NCBI GenBank assembly: GCA_964503595.1
Contig: CAZDAM010000004.1
Span: forward strand, 1 to 64,000
Source: CAZDAM01 sp964503595
Lineage (GTDB): Bacteria; Muiribacteriota; UBA6191
Direction of reading: 5' to 3'
DNA: 64,000 bases
Shown here piece after piece: positions 15,611-24,155 of this stretch (position 1 is its first letter; every line of letters begins with the position of its first letter). Position numbers and translations under genes: made by a program. A model generated the notes under the pieces. The model saw nothing but the letters and a program-made list of their open reading frames with translations. It ran no database searches and was not told where the DNA came from.

Positions 15611-17455
15611 ATGGAAACATCTGTAGTAGCTTCTTTAACCCTGATTCTGACTCTCGGTATTATGGCCCAGTGGATGGCCTGGCGCTTTCATATTCCGGCG
15701 ATTGTACTGCTCGCTCTGGGTGGGTGTCTGGCGGGGCCGGTTTTCGGGCTTCTGAATCCCGAGGAGGTCTTTGGCAATAACCTTGGGCCCTTTATCGGCA
15801 TGGCAGTCTCCATCATTCTGTTTGAAGGTGGGCTTACCCTGAATTTTCAGGAGCTGAAGGAAACGGGACAGGCGGTTAAAAGACTGGTTTATGTGGGAGC
15901 TCCGATTGCCTGGGTGCTGACAAGTCTTCTGGCCTATCATTTTGCGGGCCTTGAGTGGGGAGTGTCCTGGGTTTTTGGCGGGATTCTGGTGGTGACCGGT
16001 CCAACCGTGATCATGCCCCTTCTACGACAGGCTCGCCTGAAGCCAAGAGTCAGCTCTGTCCTCAAGTGGGAAGGAATCGTGAACGATCCTGTGGGTGCTC
16101 TTCTGGCTGTTCTGGTTTATGAATTTCTGACTTTAAGCGGTTCGGCTCACGGGTCGATGGTGGAAATTCTGGGTGGATTTCTCTTGAAGACTTTCCTGGC
16201 GGGTCTTCTAGGCTGGTTCATTGGCCGAACGTTGGCCAGCGCTTTTGTTGGCGGTCACGTTCCTGAGTTTCTCAAGGGTCCAGTTATTCTGGTCAGCGTG
16301 CTTCTGAGTTTTTCCGTGGCCAATGCCTTGCAGAAGGAGAGTGGCCTGGTGACGGTCACGGTTCTTGGAATTGTTCTGGCCAATTGCGCGATTGCTTCGA
16401 TTGAGGAAATGCGCAAGCTCAAGGAATATCTGACAGTAGTGCTGGTCTCCAGCGTGTTTATTGTCCTGACGGCCACCCTGAAACTATCTCATCTTCAGGC
16501 TCTGGACTGGAAGGTTCTGATCTTCCTCGTCGGGGTACTCTTTGTCGTACGGCCCGTATCCGTTCTGTTTTCCATGATTGGTACCAAGCTGGAGTGGCCG
16601 GAAAGGTTTCTGGTCGCCTGGATTGCTCCACGCGGGGTTGTGGCAGTTGCGGTCTCCGGCTTTTTTGCCATTCGACTGGTGGAAAGCGGGTTTCCGTCCG
16701 CAGAAAGAATGATTCCTCTTTCCTTTGCGATTGTTTTTACCACCGTGATTGCCCATGGTTTCAGTCTGGGCTGGCTGGGGCGCAAGCTTGGTCTTTCTGC
16801 TGAAAAACGGAATGGAGTCGTACTGGTGGGCTCGAATGACTGGTCGGTCTTTCTGGGCCAGTTTCTGAAATCCCGCGGCTTTCCCGTCCTCATGATTGAT
16901 AATGTCTGGGCTCATCTCAACCGGGCGCGGATGGCTGAGCTTCGGGTTCACTATGGCGAGGTCTTATCCGAGCTTTCCGATTACCAGCTGGATCTGACCC
17001 AGTTCGGCTCCTGTGTGGCCTGTACCGATAATGATTCCTTCAATTCTCTGGTCAGCCTCCGTTTTGCCCATGAAATGGAAAGAATCGGGGTCTTTCAGCT
17101 GCCCCATCATCCGGGGGATGTCCGCGACCCTCATGGAATCCGTCACTCCATGCGCGGTAAATTCCTTTTAAGGCCGGGACTTCATGTGGAAGAACTGCAA
17201 ACCCTGATTACCCATGGGTGGAGATTTGCAGCTCCCCGACTTTCTGAGGAATTCACCTTTGAGAAATTTCAGAAGCAAAGACCAGAGGCCGTGCTGGTAG
17301 CTTTGATTCGCGATTCCCGGATTCTGTTTGTGACTCAGGACAGCCCGCCTAAGCCACAGGCCGGAGATACCGTGGTGGTTTTTGGTCCTCCCCGTCCGAA
17401 TGAAGTGCCGGTACCGGTTGCTCCAGAGCCCTCGATACCAGCGTTACCGGCCTAG
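15611..17455 (+). CDS. Cation:proton antiporter, CPA1-type, with RCK domains
   Basis: A 614-aa inner-membrane antiporter. About 12 membrane helices (residues 1-400) carry the exchange core, including TGPTVIMPLL and the NDPVGALLAV segment with the ion-binding Asp. A cytoplasmic TrkA-N-like nucleotide-binding fold follows (VVLVGSNDWSVFLGQFLKSRGFPVLMID, about 402-430) and then a TrkA-C-like domain. This layout is that of NhaP2/KefB-like exchangers gated by a bound ligand. The transported ion (Na+ or K+) cannot be told. The ATG is 10 bp after the sirtuin stop; the 3' end converges with the Aas gene, overlapping 4 bp. Confidence 0.88.
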   Translation: METSVVASLTLILTLGIMAQWMAWRFHIPAIVLLALGGCLAGPVFGLLNPEEVFGNNLGPFIGMAVSIILFEGGLTLNFQELKETGQAVKRLVYVGAPIAWVLTSLLAYHFAGLEWGVSWVFGGILVVTGPTVIMPLLRQARLKPRVSSVLKWEGIVNDPVGALLAVLVYEFLTLSGSAHGSMVEILGGFLLKTFLAGLLGWFIGRTLASAFVGGHVPEFLKGPVILVSVLLSFSVANALQKESGLVTVTVLGIVLANCAIASIEEMRKLKEYLTVVLVSSVFIVLTATLKLSHLQALDWKVLIFLVGVLFVVRPVSVLFSMIGTKLEWPERFLVAWIAPRGVVAVAVSGFFAIRLVESGFPSAERMIPLSFAIVFTTVIAHGFSLGWLGRKLGLSAEKRNGVVLVGSNDWSVFLGQFLKSRGFPVLMIDNVWAHLNRARMAELRVHYGEVLSELSDYQLDLTQFGSCVACTDNDSFNSLVSLRFAHEMERIGVFQLPHHPGDVRDPHGIRHSMRGKFLLRPGLHVEELQTLITHGWRFAAPRLSEEFTFEKFQKQRPEAVLVALIRDSRILFVTQDSPPKPQAGDTVVVFGPPRPNEVPVPVAPEPSIPALPA

Positions 17456-20400
17456 GACCGGGAGTCTGTGAGCAGAGTTTTCAGACTGCGGTAATCTGTT
17501 TTTCCCGTTCCGAGCAGAGGCAGAGCCTCAAGATTGCGGACTTCGCTCAGGCGTCCGACAACAGCAAATCCGGCCTGCCTAAGAAGGGCGTTGGCTTCTT
17601 CAACCTCAATGTTGAGACTGCGGGTGAAGAGGCACAGAACAGGACGCTGTCCATCGATTTCAAGGGCTTCTACCGCAATTCTGGGACCCTCGTCATCATG
17701 AGGCCATTGCTGAATCAGGATCTCTTCCATTGCTGGAAGTGAGATCATCTCTCCGGCGACTTTGACAAAGCGCTTCAGACGACCGGAAAGAGTGAGGGCA
17801 CCGGATTCCGACAGGAAACCCAGATCACCGGTTTTGTACCAGGACTTTCCTTCAGCCTCAACAAAAGGATCCTGAACATTGCCGAGATACCCCTGAAAAA
17901 CACTCTCGCCCCGTACCAGAATCATGCCTCTTTCTCCCTGGGCCAGGGGTTTTGAAGTCTCCGGATCGACAATCAGAATTTCAGTGCCATCGATTGGACG
18001 GCCGACTCCAATGCGGGGTTCTTCGACCCGGTTCAGACTGATGACGGGGGAACATTCAGTGATGCCGTAGCCTTCCAGCAGGCGGGCTCCGATGGTTTCG
18101 GTCAGGGAAAACAGTTCATCATCCGCCTTTTCTGCTCCGGCCAGAAGATAGCGCAGGCTCTGGGTCTGGGCAGGGGTGGCAGCTGCCAGAATCCGCCTCA
18201 GAAACGATGGGGTACCACAGGCCAGGCTGATTTTCCACATTCCGATACCACGGGCCAGACGGCGGGCATCCGTGGGGTTGGGATAGAAGGCGACCCTCAT
18301 CCCGGACATGAGGGGCAGAAGGGTTGTGATGGTGAAACCAAAGGAGTGAAACGGAGGCAGGAAACCGTAGAGCACGTCTTCACCCTTGAGCTCGAAAGCC
18401 TGCATGGCCCGGCGGATATTGTTCAGCAGGTTGTGGTGGCTTAAGGGGACTCCCTTGGGTGCCGCCTCGGATCCACTGGTAAACAGGATGACGGCAGGAT
18501 CTTCCGGTTTGACCGTATCCAGATGAAGCTGACGCATCAGCTTCTCGGGGCTTTTTGAGGCATCCCAGGCCGCTTTGAGTTTGATTGGAAGGGTGATCGA
18601 ATTTTCGCGCATATCTTCAACAAAGATCAGGATGTCCTCGACTTCCCCAAGCTCGATATCCCCGGCTCGATCCAGAAAACGTCGGGAAGTCAGAACCCTT
18701 TTAAGCCCTGCGATTTCCCTGACGTGATTCATGTTGCGTGCGCCAACGGTCCAGTTGAGCATGACGGGAATTTTGCCAGCTAAAAGGGTAGCCAGAACCA
18801 TGACGGCAGCTCCGTTTGAGGCCGGCATGAGGACACCAAAGTGCTGGCCGGGTTCTTCCCGGATGATCTGGGCCAGAGCCAGAGCTCCGATGAGCATGCG
18901 TTTGCGGCTTAATATTCCGGTTACTTCATCGCCACAGGCAATGGCCTGGGGGTTTTCGTGAACCCGGTTCAAAAAGCAGGAAATCAGATTGGCTTCCAGA
19001 TCCTTTTTCAGGGCGGGATGACTGTGGGTATCCCAGTTTGCCGGGGTTTTGACCTCTTCGCCTGAAGTTTCCTTTCCGGTCCCGGCATGGGCCAGCTTCA
19101 TGACGGAATAAACCGAGGTAAGTTCGGTGACTTCAACATCATTCTGATGGAATTTTTCATCCAGCCAGGGCAGGAGTTCGGCCCGATCCAAAGAATCAAG
19201 CCCCAGATCATCGGCAAGGCTCATGGAGGCCAGAATCTCGCCGGCAGGACGGGCTGTTCTTTGGGCGAGTTCTGCTTTTACGGCTTCTTCGACGTCTTTT
19301 GGAATTTCGACATCCATGGACTCCTTTTGCCCGGTTTCCTGGATGGAGGCACCTGCGGATGAGAAGAAAAAGCGGGGTGTGCGGACGAGTTCTTCTTCAC
19401 CGGGTTCATTGTAGAAACTGTTGAGCCAGGCATTGAGTTCGAGCTTGTCCTTGAATTCGGGAAGCCCGGAGGAGTAGGCCACAAACTCCATGGTGATCCG
19501 GCGCCTTGGCGTGAAGAAGATCAGGTTTTTGAAGAGATCTGTGATGCACTCCTTGAGGACGGTTCCAAGATCCGGGGTAATGCCGGAGGTAAGGGCTGTG
19601 GAGAATCGGCTTCCCCAGAGTCCCCGGGTCCGAACCAGTACCACTGGAACCTTAGGATCACGCTTTAAGAGTCCAAACAGACCGGAAGCCCCTCTTAAAT
19701 CCTCCAGTCCGCTTCTTTGCAGGCGCCCGGCAGGATAGAACAGAAAGGAGTCGCCACCTTTCAGATTCTCCACGCAATGATCGAGGCATTTCTCAATTCG
19801 TTTGAGCTTGAAGGAACCTGCTCCGTCATCGGTATCAGGAACGGCAACGGCCTTGACCATTTTCATCAAGGACTTCAGGCCGCCCATCTCAACGAATTTT
19901 TCGGTGACAAAGGGGCGGGGGGCCCAGTTCTTGAAGGTAGTGAGGGTGACCAGAAGGGGATCCACTTCGGCTGGGTGATTGGGTAGGAAGAGGTAGCCCT
20001 TGTCCTTGGGAAGGCCAGCCAGTCCCCGGATTTCGATTTTGTAACGCAAACGGGCACAAAAGCTTAAAAGGGGTCTTATGAATGTGTTTGCCACCGGCCG
20101 GGCATCTCCATAGCGAAACAGAATCGCAAACAGGCAGATGAGAATGATCACACAGGTGCCCAGAATGAAGACAAACTGGGTTTCACTGTTGATCCACTGT
20201 TTTTCGAGAGCAAGGCCGGAGCCTGCTCCGATGGCAAAGGAGAAGAAGGCGACAAAGGCGGATTGCAGGGCAGCACCGGTGCCTTCCAGGCCCATATCAG
20301 ATGCCAGCTTGAGAAAATCGGCATCGACAATATTGGTCATGACTCCAAAGGAAAAACCAATCACAAGCATCATGGCCACAGCCAGAAAATACCAGTGAGA

Positions 20401-21354
20401 GTTGAGAGCAACGACAGCCTCAATCGCTTCAGGAGTCATGGTTTCAGGCCGGGCCAGAGGCAGGGCCTTGAAGATGATGGGAAAGAGGGCAATCGTGATG
20501 GTGAGGATCAGAAAATAGCGCACGGATGCGGAGTGGCGAACATCCTTCAGACGGGGAGCCCAGGCGTTTCCGGCGATGATTCCCAGAGTGGAATAAAGAG
20601 AAATCATGCTAGCCTTGGTGGCTCCGGCGATGAAGTGGACTTCCAGATAGGCGGTGACGGCCAGGGAGAGGGCCGCAGCCATTCCCCAGGTCATGGGCGA
20701 GGCAATCAGGTAATCCAGATACCGGGCCATGAGGCGCCAGGTATCCCGACCGAGTTCGGAATAGGCGGTCTGAAAGGGAATCAGGGGTTCATCCCTGAAT
20801 TTGATCATGGCGCTGGCCAGAGCAGAGAGGGCAAATACGGCCAAAGAGATCTGAAGACCAAGTTCGGGGTTTGAAGTACCGACATGGCTGCCGCTTGGGA
20901 TCCCCACCATCATGCCAAAGATGAAGACAATCGACATGCCTCCGTTGATGGCATAGGGGCTCATGCCGGACTGTCGGGCTTCGAGGACGACACAGGACAT
21001 TTTTCCGGCACTGAAAATCCCCATGACCAGACCGGTCAGAAAGACATACAGGAAGCCGATTTTTCCGCCTCCCGTGATCAGGCTGATTCCATACATGGCA
21101 GCACAGAATCCGGCGGAAAAGAGCATGACCTGGGATTTACGGAAGGCTGCAGCCAGGGGGCCGGAGATGATGTAGACCAGAACGGGGCCGAGGGTAATGA
21201 AGGCTCCGACGATCTGGATCAGCATGGGCTTGGCGGCAAGATCGCCACCGTAGACATCCCGAAGCAGACTTTCCAGCCAGTAGAATTTGGCAAAACCCAG
21301 AGCGAACCCGGTGAGGGTGGTGGCCCCCAGAATTCCAAGAAAGGATGGACTCAT
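17452..21354 (-). CDS. aas: Four-domain Aas-type protein: MFS flippase, acyltransferase, ACP, acyl-ACP synthetase
   Basis: A 1300-aa fusion for lysophospholipid recycling. Domains in order: an MFS transporter like LplT (about 1-415); a PlsC/LPLAT acyltransferase with NHPAEVD (H-x4-D, about 450); an acyl carrier protein-like domain with GLDSLDRAE, whose Ser would carry phosphopantetheine (about 725); and an adenylate-forming ligase with FTSGSEAAPKGVPLSHHN and a YKTGD motif (about 790-1295). Such a protein could flip lysophospholipid inward, activate a fatty acid, load it on the built-in ACP and reacylate. It is the last gene of the TetR-CPBP-Aas operon, with an AGGAGA Shine-Dalgarno. Confidence 0.92.
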   Translation of the reverse strand: MSPSFLGILGATTLTGFALGFAKFYWLESLLRDVYGGDLAAKPMLIQIVGAFITLGPVLVYIISGPLAAAFRKSQVMLFSAGFCAAMYGISLITGGGKIGFLYVFLTGLVMGIFSAGKMSCVVLEARQSGMSPYAINGGMSIVFIFGMMVGIPSGSHVGTSNPELGLQISLAVFALSALASAMIKFRDEPLIPFQTAYSELGRDTWRLMARYLDYLIASPMTWGMAAALSLAVTAYLEVHFIAGATKASMISLYSTLGIIAGNAWAPRLKDVRHSASVRYFLILTITIALFPIIFKALPLARPETMTPEAIEAVVALNSHWYFLAVAMMLVIGFSFGVMTNIVDADFLKLASDMGLEGTGAALQSAFVAFFSFAIGAGSGLALEKQWINSETQFVFILGTCVIILICLFAILFRYGDARPVANTFIRPLLSFCARLRYKIEIRGLAGLPKDKGYLFLPNHPAEVDPLLVTLTTFKNWAPRPFVTEKFVEMGGLKSLMKMVKAVAVPDTDDGAGSFKLKRIEKCLDHCVENLKGGDSFLFYPAGRLQRSGLEDLRGASGLFGLLKRDPKVPVVLVRTRGLWGSRFSTALTSGITPDLGTVLKECITDLFKNLIFFTPRRRITMEFVAYSSGLPEFKDKLELNAWLNSFYNEPGEEELVRTPRFFFSSAGASIQETGQKESMDVEIPKDVEEAVKAELAQRTARPAGEILASMSLADDLGLDSLDRAELLPWLDEKFHQNDVEVTELTSVYSVMKLAHAGTGKETSGEEVKTPANWDTHSHPALKKDLEANLISCFLNRVHENPQAIACGDEVTGILSRKRMLIGALALAQIIREEPGQHFGVLMPASNGAAVMVLATLLAGKIPVMLNWTVGARNMNHVREIAGLKRVLTSRRFLDRAGDIELGEVEDILIFVEDMRENSITLPIKLKAAWDASKSPEKLMRQLHLDTVKPEDPAVILFTSGSEAAPKGVPLSHHNLLNNIRRAMQAFELKGEDVLYGFLPPFHSFGFTITTLLPLMSGMRVAFYPNPTDARRLARGIGMWKISLACGTPSFLRRILAAATPAQTQSLRYLLAGAEKADDELFSLTETIGARLLEGYGITECSPVISLNRVEEPRIGVGRPIDGTEILIVDPETSKPLAQGERGMILVRGESVFQGYLGNVQDPFVEAEGKSWYKTGDLGFLSESGALTLSGRLKRFVKVAGEMISLPAMEEILIQQWPHDDEGPRIAVEALEIDGQRPVLCLFTRSLNIEVEEANALLRQAGFAVVGRLSEVRNLEALPLLGTGKTDYRSLKTLLTDSRS

Positions 21355-21364
21355 AAGATTTCTC

Positions 21365-22009
21365 CTAGAAAATTAATAGGCTTCCGCCCAGGCCCAAGAG
21401 GATCAGATCGCAGATACAGTGAGAGACAAAGAGGGTAAAGATGGAAACTCCCCGCAGTCGCATGAGGGTCCAGACCCAGCCGGCGACTCCCGTGCCGAAG
21501 GCAAAGAACAGGGCCCAGGGCAGGGGGAAATAATCGTTCAGAATGATGAAATGATGCAGGCTGAACAGGCTTCCGTTCAAAAGTGCGGCTTTGCCTGCCG
21601 GAATTTTGGGGCAGATTTTGATAAGCCATCCGCGAAAGTACCACTCCTCTAAAAACGCATTCACGGTGGAAAGCAACCCTACCATCGGCAAAAACCAGGG
21701 AAGGATTCCCAACCGGGAGAGCTTTTCCCGAATTGGAGTGGGGTCCAGAACCTCAAGTCCCCCAAGAGCTATGAAAATCAGGGGGATGAGACAGAGGATT
21801 CCCGCGGAAATCAGGCCGACTCTGAAATCCTTAGTGGTGGGTCTGAATTCTTCTTTGAAGGAAAGGACAAAGAAGGGACTTACCAGCATGAAGCCTTTCA
21901 GAAGGGCGTAAATGATCCAGGTATTGTATTCCGCCTTGAAACCGATTCCCACGGCCAGGGCGGGAAGCAGGGCGGTGGTGCCAAACAGGAGATAAGAAGA
22001 AATTTTCAT
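21365..22009 (-). CDS. CPBP-family intramembrane metalloprotease
   Basis: A 214-aa, multi-span membrane protein of the CAAX-protease/bacteriocin-processing (CPBP, Abi) family. The catalytic motif EEWYFRGW (EExxxR) is near the middle and is followed by SLHHF with the metal-binding His. Substrates of bacterial members are mostly unknown. It overlaps the tetR stop by 4 bp and lies 10 bp before the Aas gene, so it shares TetR control, suggesting a link to envelope-lipid state. An unrelated second CPBP member is at 58590-59354. Confidence 0.85.
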   Translation of the reverse strand: MKISSYLLFGTTALLPALAVGIGFKAEYNTWIIYALLKGFMLVSPFFVLSFKEEFRPTTKDFRVGLISAGILCLIPLIFIALGGLEVLDPTPIREKLSRLGILPWFLPMVGLLSTVNAFLEEWYFRGWLIKICPKIPAGKAALLNGSLFSLHHFIILNDYFPLPWALFFAFGTGVAGWVWTLMRLRGVSIFTLFVSHCICDLILLGLGGSLLIF

Positions 22010-22575
22010 GAAGACCTCGCAATCAGCTGTAGAGCCAAATCCAGCTGGGATTTGATGGTTTTGGGACAGGAGGCGGTCTGAAGGCCGGTGAGCTGGAGAA
22101 CACCGATACCTGCTCCCCAGAAGAGAAGGGCCCAGGCTTTCTCCTCCGGATTCTCGGTTTTACATTCTTTCAGAAGCCGGGCCAGGAAAGTCCGGTATTC
22201 TTCATAGGTTTCCCGAAGTGAAGCCTGAACCATGGGGGGAAGGGTCTCGCTACTTAAGCGCATGAAGATTCTCAGGGCAGGCGAGGCTTCACTGGGGCGG
22301 GCCAGATAATTGGAAACCAGGATTTCCACGGCGGTGGCAGGGTCATGGTTCTTGGCGATTTCAAGCCATTCGTCAAGCTGTTCCTGCCGGACTTCCTTGA
22401 GAATGGTTGCCACCAGGGCCTCCTTGCCGGAAAAGCAGCGATAAAGAATAGGCTCCTTGACCCCGGCCCGACGGGCCAGTTCCCGAGTGGTCATGCCCTG
22501 ATAGCCGGATTCAGCCAGAAGGGCACGGGCCACACTCAGAATTTCCTTCTGACGGATGATAAGTTTTGTGCTCAT
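22006..22575 (-). CDS. TetR-family transcriptional regulator, probable autoregulator
   Basis: A 189-aa repressor with the TetR N-terminal helix-turn-helix (TTRELARRAGVKEPILYRCFSGKEAL, about 29-54) and a helical ligand-binding C-terminus. It is first in a three-gene operon with a CPBP protease and the Aas acyltransferase, so the effector may be a fatty acid or acyl thioester (inference). A perfect inverted repeat of 10-bp arms begins 3 bp before its start codon and covers its promoter, so it should repress itself and the operon. There is no Shine-Dalgarno; the -10 is 6 nt from the ATG. Confidence 0.92.
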   Translation of the reverse strand: MSTKLIIRQKEILSVARALLAESGYQGMTTRELARRAGVKEPILYRCFSGKEALVATILKEVRQEQLDEWLEIAKNHDPATAVEILVSNYLARPSEASPALRIFMRLSSETLPPMVQASLRETYEEYRTFLARLLKECKTENPEEKAWALLFWGAGIGVLQLTGLQTASCPKTIKSQLDLALQLIARSS

Positions 22576-22578
22576 GTT

Positions 22579-22604
22579 AAAATGTTAGTAATCGCTAACA
22601 TTTT
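22579..22604. promoter_or_regulatory. TetR operator, perfect palindrome
   Basis: Arms AAAATGTTAG and CTAACATTTT are exact inverted repeats with a 6-bp spacer. Size, symmetry and position next to a tetR gene are typical of TetR-family operators. It also lies between tetR and the rightward RDD-domain gene, so it could affect both. Confidence 0.85.
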
Positions 22605-22610
22605 TGGCAA
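22582..22610 (-). promoter_or_regulatory. tetR promoter, leaderless spacing
   Basis: On the minus strand TTGCCA (22610-22605) and TAACAT (22587-22582) are 17 bp apart. Only TTTAAC separates the -10 from the ATG, so the transcript should begin at the start codon. The operator covers the spacer and the -10, giving simple steric repression. Confidence 0.7.
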
Positions 22611-22690
22611 GAGGTTTTCAAAAAAAATTTGCAAGGAATTGGCAAAGAGGAGACGATGGGAGTCGAAATTTGGAGCGTTAGATTTTCGTT

Positions 22691-24139
22691 ATGGATATTC
22701 CTGTACAGCACCGCAAACGGGTAATGCGGATTTTTCTTCTGGAGCTGGGGAGGGTGAAGCTTCCCCAGAGTCAGGAAAAACAGTGGTTCCTGCGCCTCAG
22801 TTCCTATCTGCGCATTGACTTGGCAACTTTTGGCCAGATCAAGGAAGAAGTTCGCATGATGCTTCCCCCCAAGGATCGGGAGCGCCTTTCTCTATACGAT
22901 TTTTTCGGCAATTGCGCCCGCGAGTTGCAGGATGGTCTGGCTCCCGTGAAAATCCGGATTCTTCTGACTGGCTGTATGCGGGCTATGCGAACAGGGGCAG
23001 ACTTCACTCCCGTGGATCTTCTGAAATTGCCGGGGCTTCAGATCAAATCATTGCCACAGTCAAAGCCACAGGAGCCTGCGAAGGCAGAAGCCCTGTTTGA
23101 GGAAGCCTCTGAAACCATGGACGATCTTTTTCGTCTGGAAGTTGATGAGGTGGATGAATCCAATCTTCCCACCATTGATGCAGATGAGGATGACGCGGTT
23201 TCCTTTGTGATGGAGAGCGCCGAAGCGGCCGAAATTCCTGTTGAAGTGACTGCTTCCCCTGAGGCCTTTGCCGACGAAGAACCCTCCTTGCTGGCAGAAC
23301 CCCTGCCTGAAGAAACCCCGAAGAAAGAGGAAGAAATTTTTCAGGAAGCCGGGACAGAGATTCAGGAAGAAACTGAGGACTCCAGACCAAAAGAGGCTTT
23401 GAGTGAAGAAGGGCCGGAGCTGGAGACGGTGCCTGCTCCCGTATCCGATCTGATTGTTGGAGAAATGCCGAATCCCAAGTCGGGAGCTTTGTCGGGGCTT
23501 GAATATCTGGGTGTGAAATTTTCTATTCTGTTGCACCCGCTTGTGGGAAAAATGCGTAGTCTGGCTCAGGAAAGGGCTCCTTCCTTCAGCATTGTGGAAG
23601 AAGTCGAGGATCAGTCCCCTGCCATACAGGTAAGAGTTCTGGCAGCCTGGCTGGATGGGCTTTTTCTGGTGGCCCTTCAGTTTCTGGCTTGGCCTCTGTC
23701 CATTCTGGCTTCCCTGGTATTGCCAGCGGAGCTGGTTGGTTGGGCTTCTCTTCTGGTTTATTTTCTGATCACGGGTCTGATGATTGCATCCCTGGCCCAG
23801 ATGGAGGGTTCGCGCTGGCAGGCAACACCGGGCAAACTGGTTTTTGGACTGAAAACGGTGACGAAGAGCGGAGAAGCCCTGCAATTCAAGGATGCCCTGA
23901 GAAGAAGTCTGATCCGGTTTCTTCCCGCCTTGATTGGAGTCGGGATGATTCCGATCTTGATGGTGCTGCCTTCTCTGTCCATGCTGAGTTTTATACCGGG
24001 GCTTCTGGGCCTGGGCTGGATGATTACCTGGGGACTGGCAGTGAAAAAGGGTTCTGAGAGCCTTTGGGACAAATTCAGTTCCACCAAAGTCATTGATCGG
24101 CTTCTTCGTCAGTCAAAAGATCGAAATCAGGAAGCATGA
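22691..24139 (+). CDS. RDD-family membrane protein with long acidic N-terminal region
   Basis: A 482-aa protein in three parts. Residues 1-115 form a basic helical domain I do not recognise (RIFLLELGRVKLPQSQEKQWF). Residues about 120-265 are very rich in Glu/Asp and Pro and are probably disordered. Residues about 300-440 are an RDD domain: VRVLAAWLDGLFLVALQFLAWPL, two more membrane helices and TPGKLVFGLKTV. RDD proteins are small membrane proteins, some linked to Na+/H+ exchange or metal export. No Shine-Dalgarno is seen before the ATG. It heads a rightward run ending at 32533. Confidence 0.7.
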   Translation: MDIPVQHRKRVMRIFLLELGRVKLPQSQEKQWFLRLSSYLRIDLATFGQIKEEVRMMLPPKDRERLSLYDFFGNCARELQDGLAPVKIRILLTGCMRAMRTGADFTPVDLLKLPGLQIKSLPQSKPQEPAKAEALFEEASETMDDLFRLEVDEVDESNLPTIDADEDDAVSFVMESAEAAEIPVEVTASPEAFADEEPSLLAEPLPEETPKKEEEIFQEAGTEIQEETEDSRPKEALSEEGPELETVPAPVSDLIVGEMPNPKSGALSGLEYLGVKFSILLHPLVGKMRSLAQERAPSFSIVEEVEDQSPAIQVRVLAAWLDGLFLVALQFLAWPLSILASLVLPAELVGWASLLVYFLITGLMIASLAQMEGSRWQATPGKLVFGLKTVTKSGEALQFKDALRRSLIRFLPALIGVGMIPILMVLPSLSMLSFIPGLLGLGWMITWGLAVKKGSESLWDKFSSTKVIDRLLRQSKDRNQEA

Positions 24140-24143
24140 GCCT

Positions 24144-24149
24144 TATAAT
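24144..24149 (+). promoter_or_regulatory. Consensus -10 (TATAAT) placed for a leaderless pepP mRNA
   Basis: TATAAT ends 6 nt before the ATG at 24156. No Shine-Dalgarno precedes that ATG, and no clear -35 is visible at 16-18 bp. It would allow pepP to be transcribed separately from the upstream RDD gene. Confidence 0.55.
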
Positions 24150-24155
24150 GGCCCT

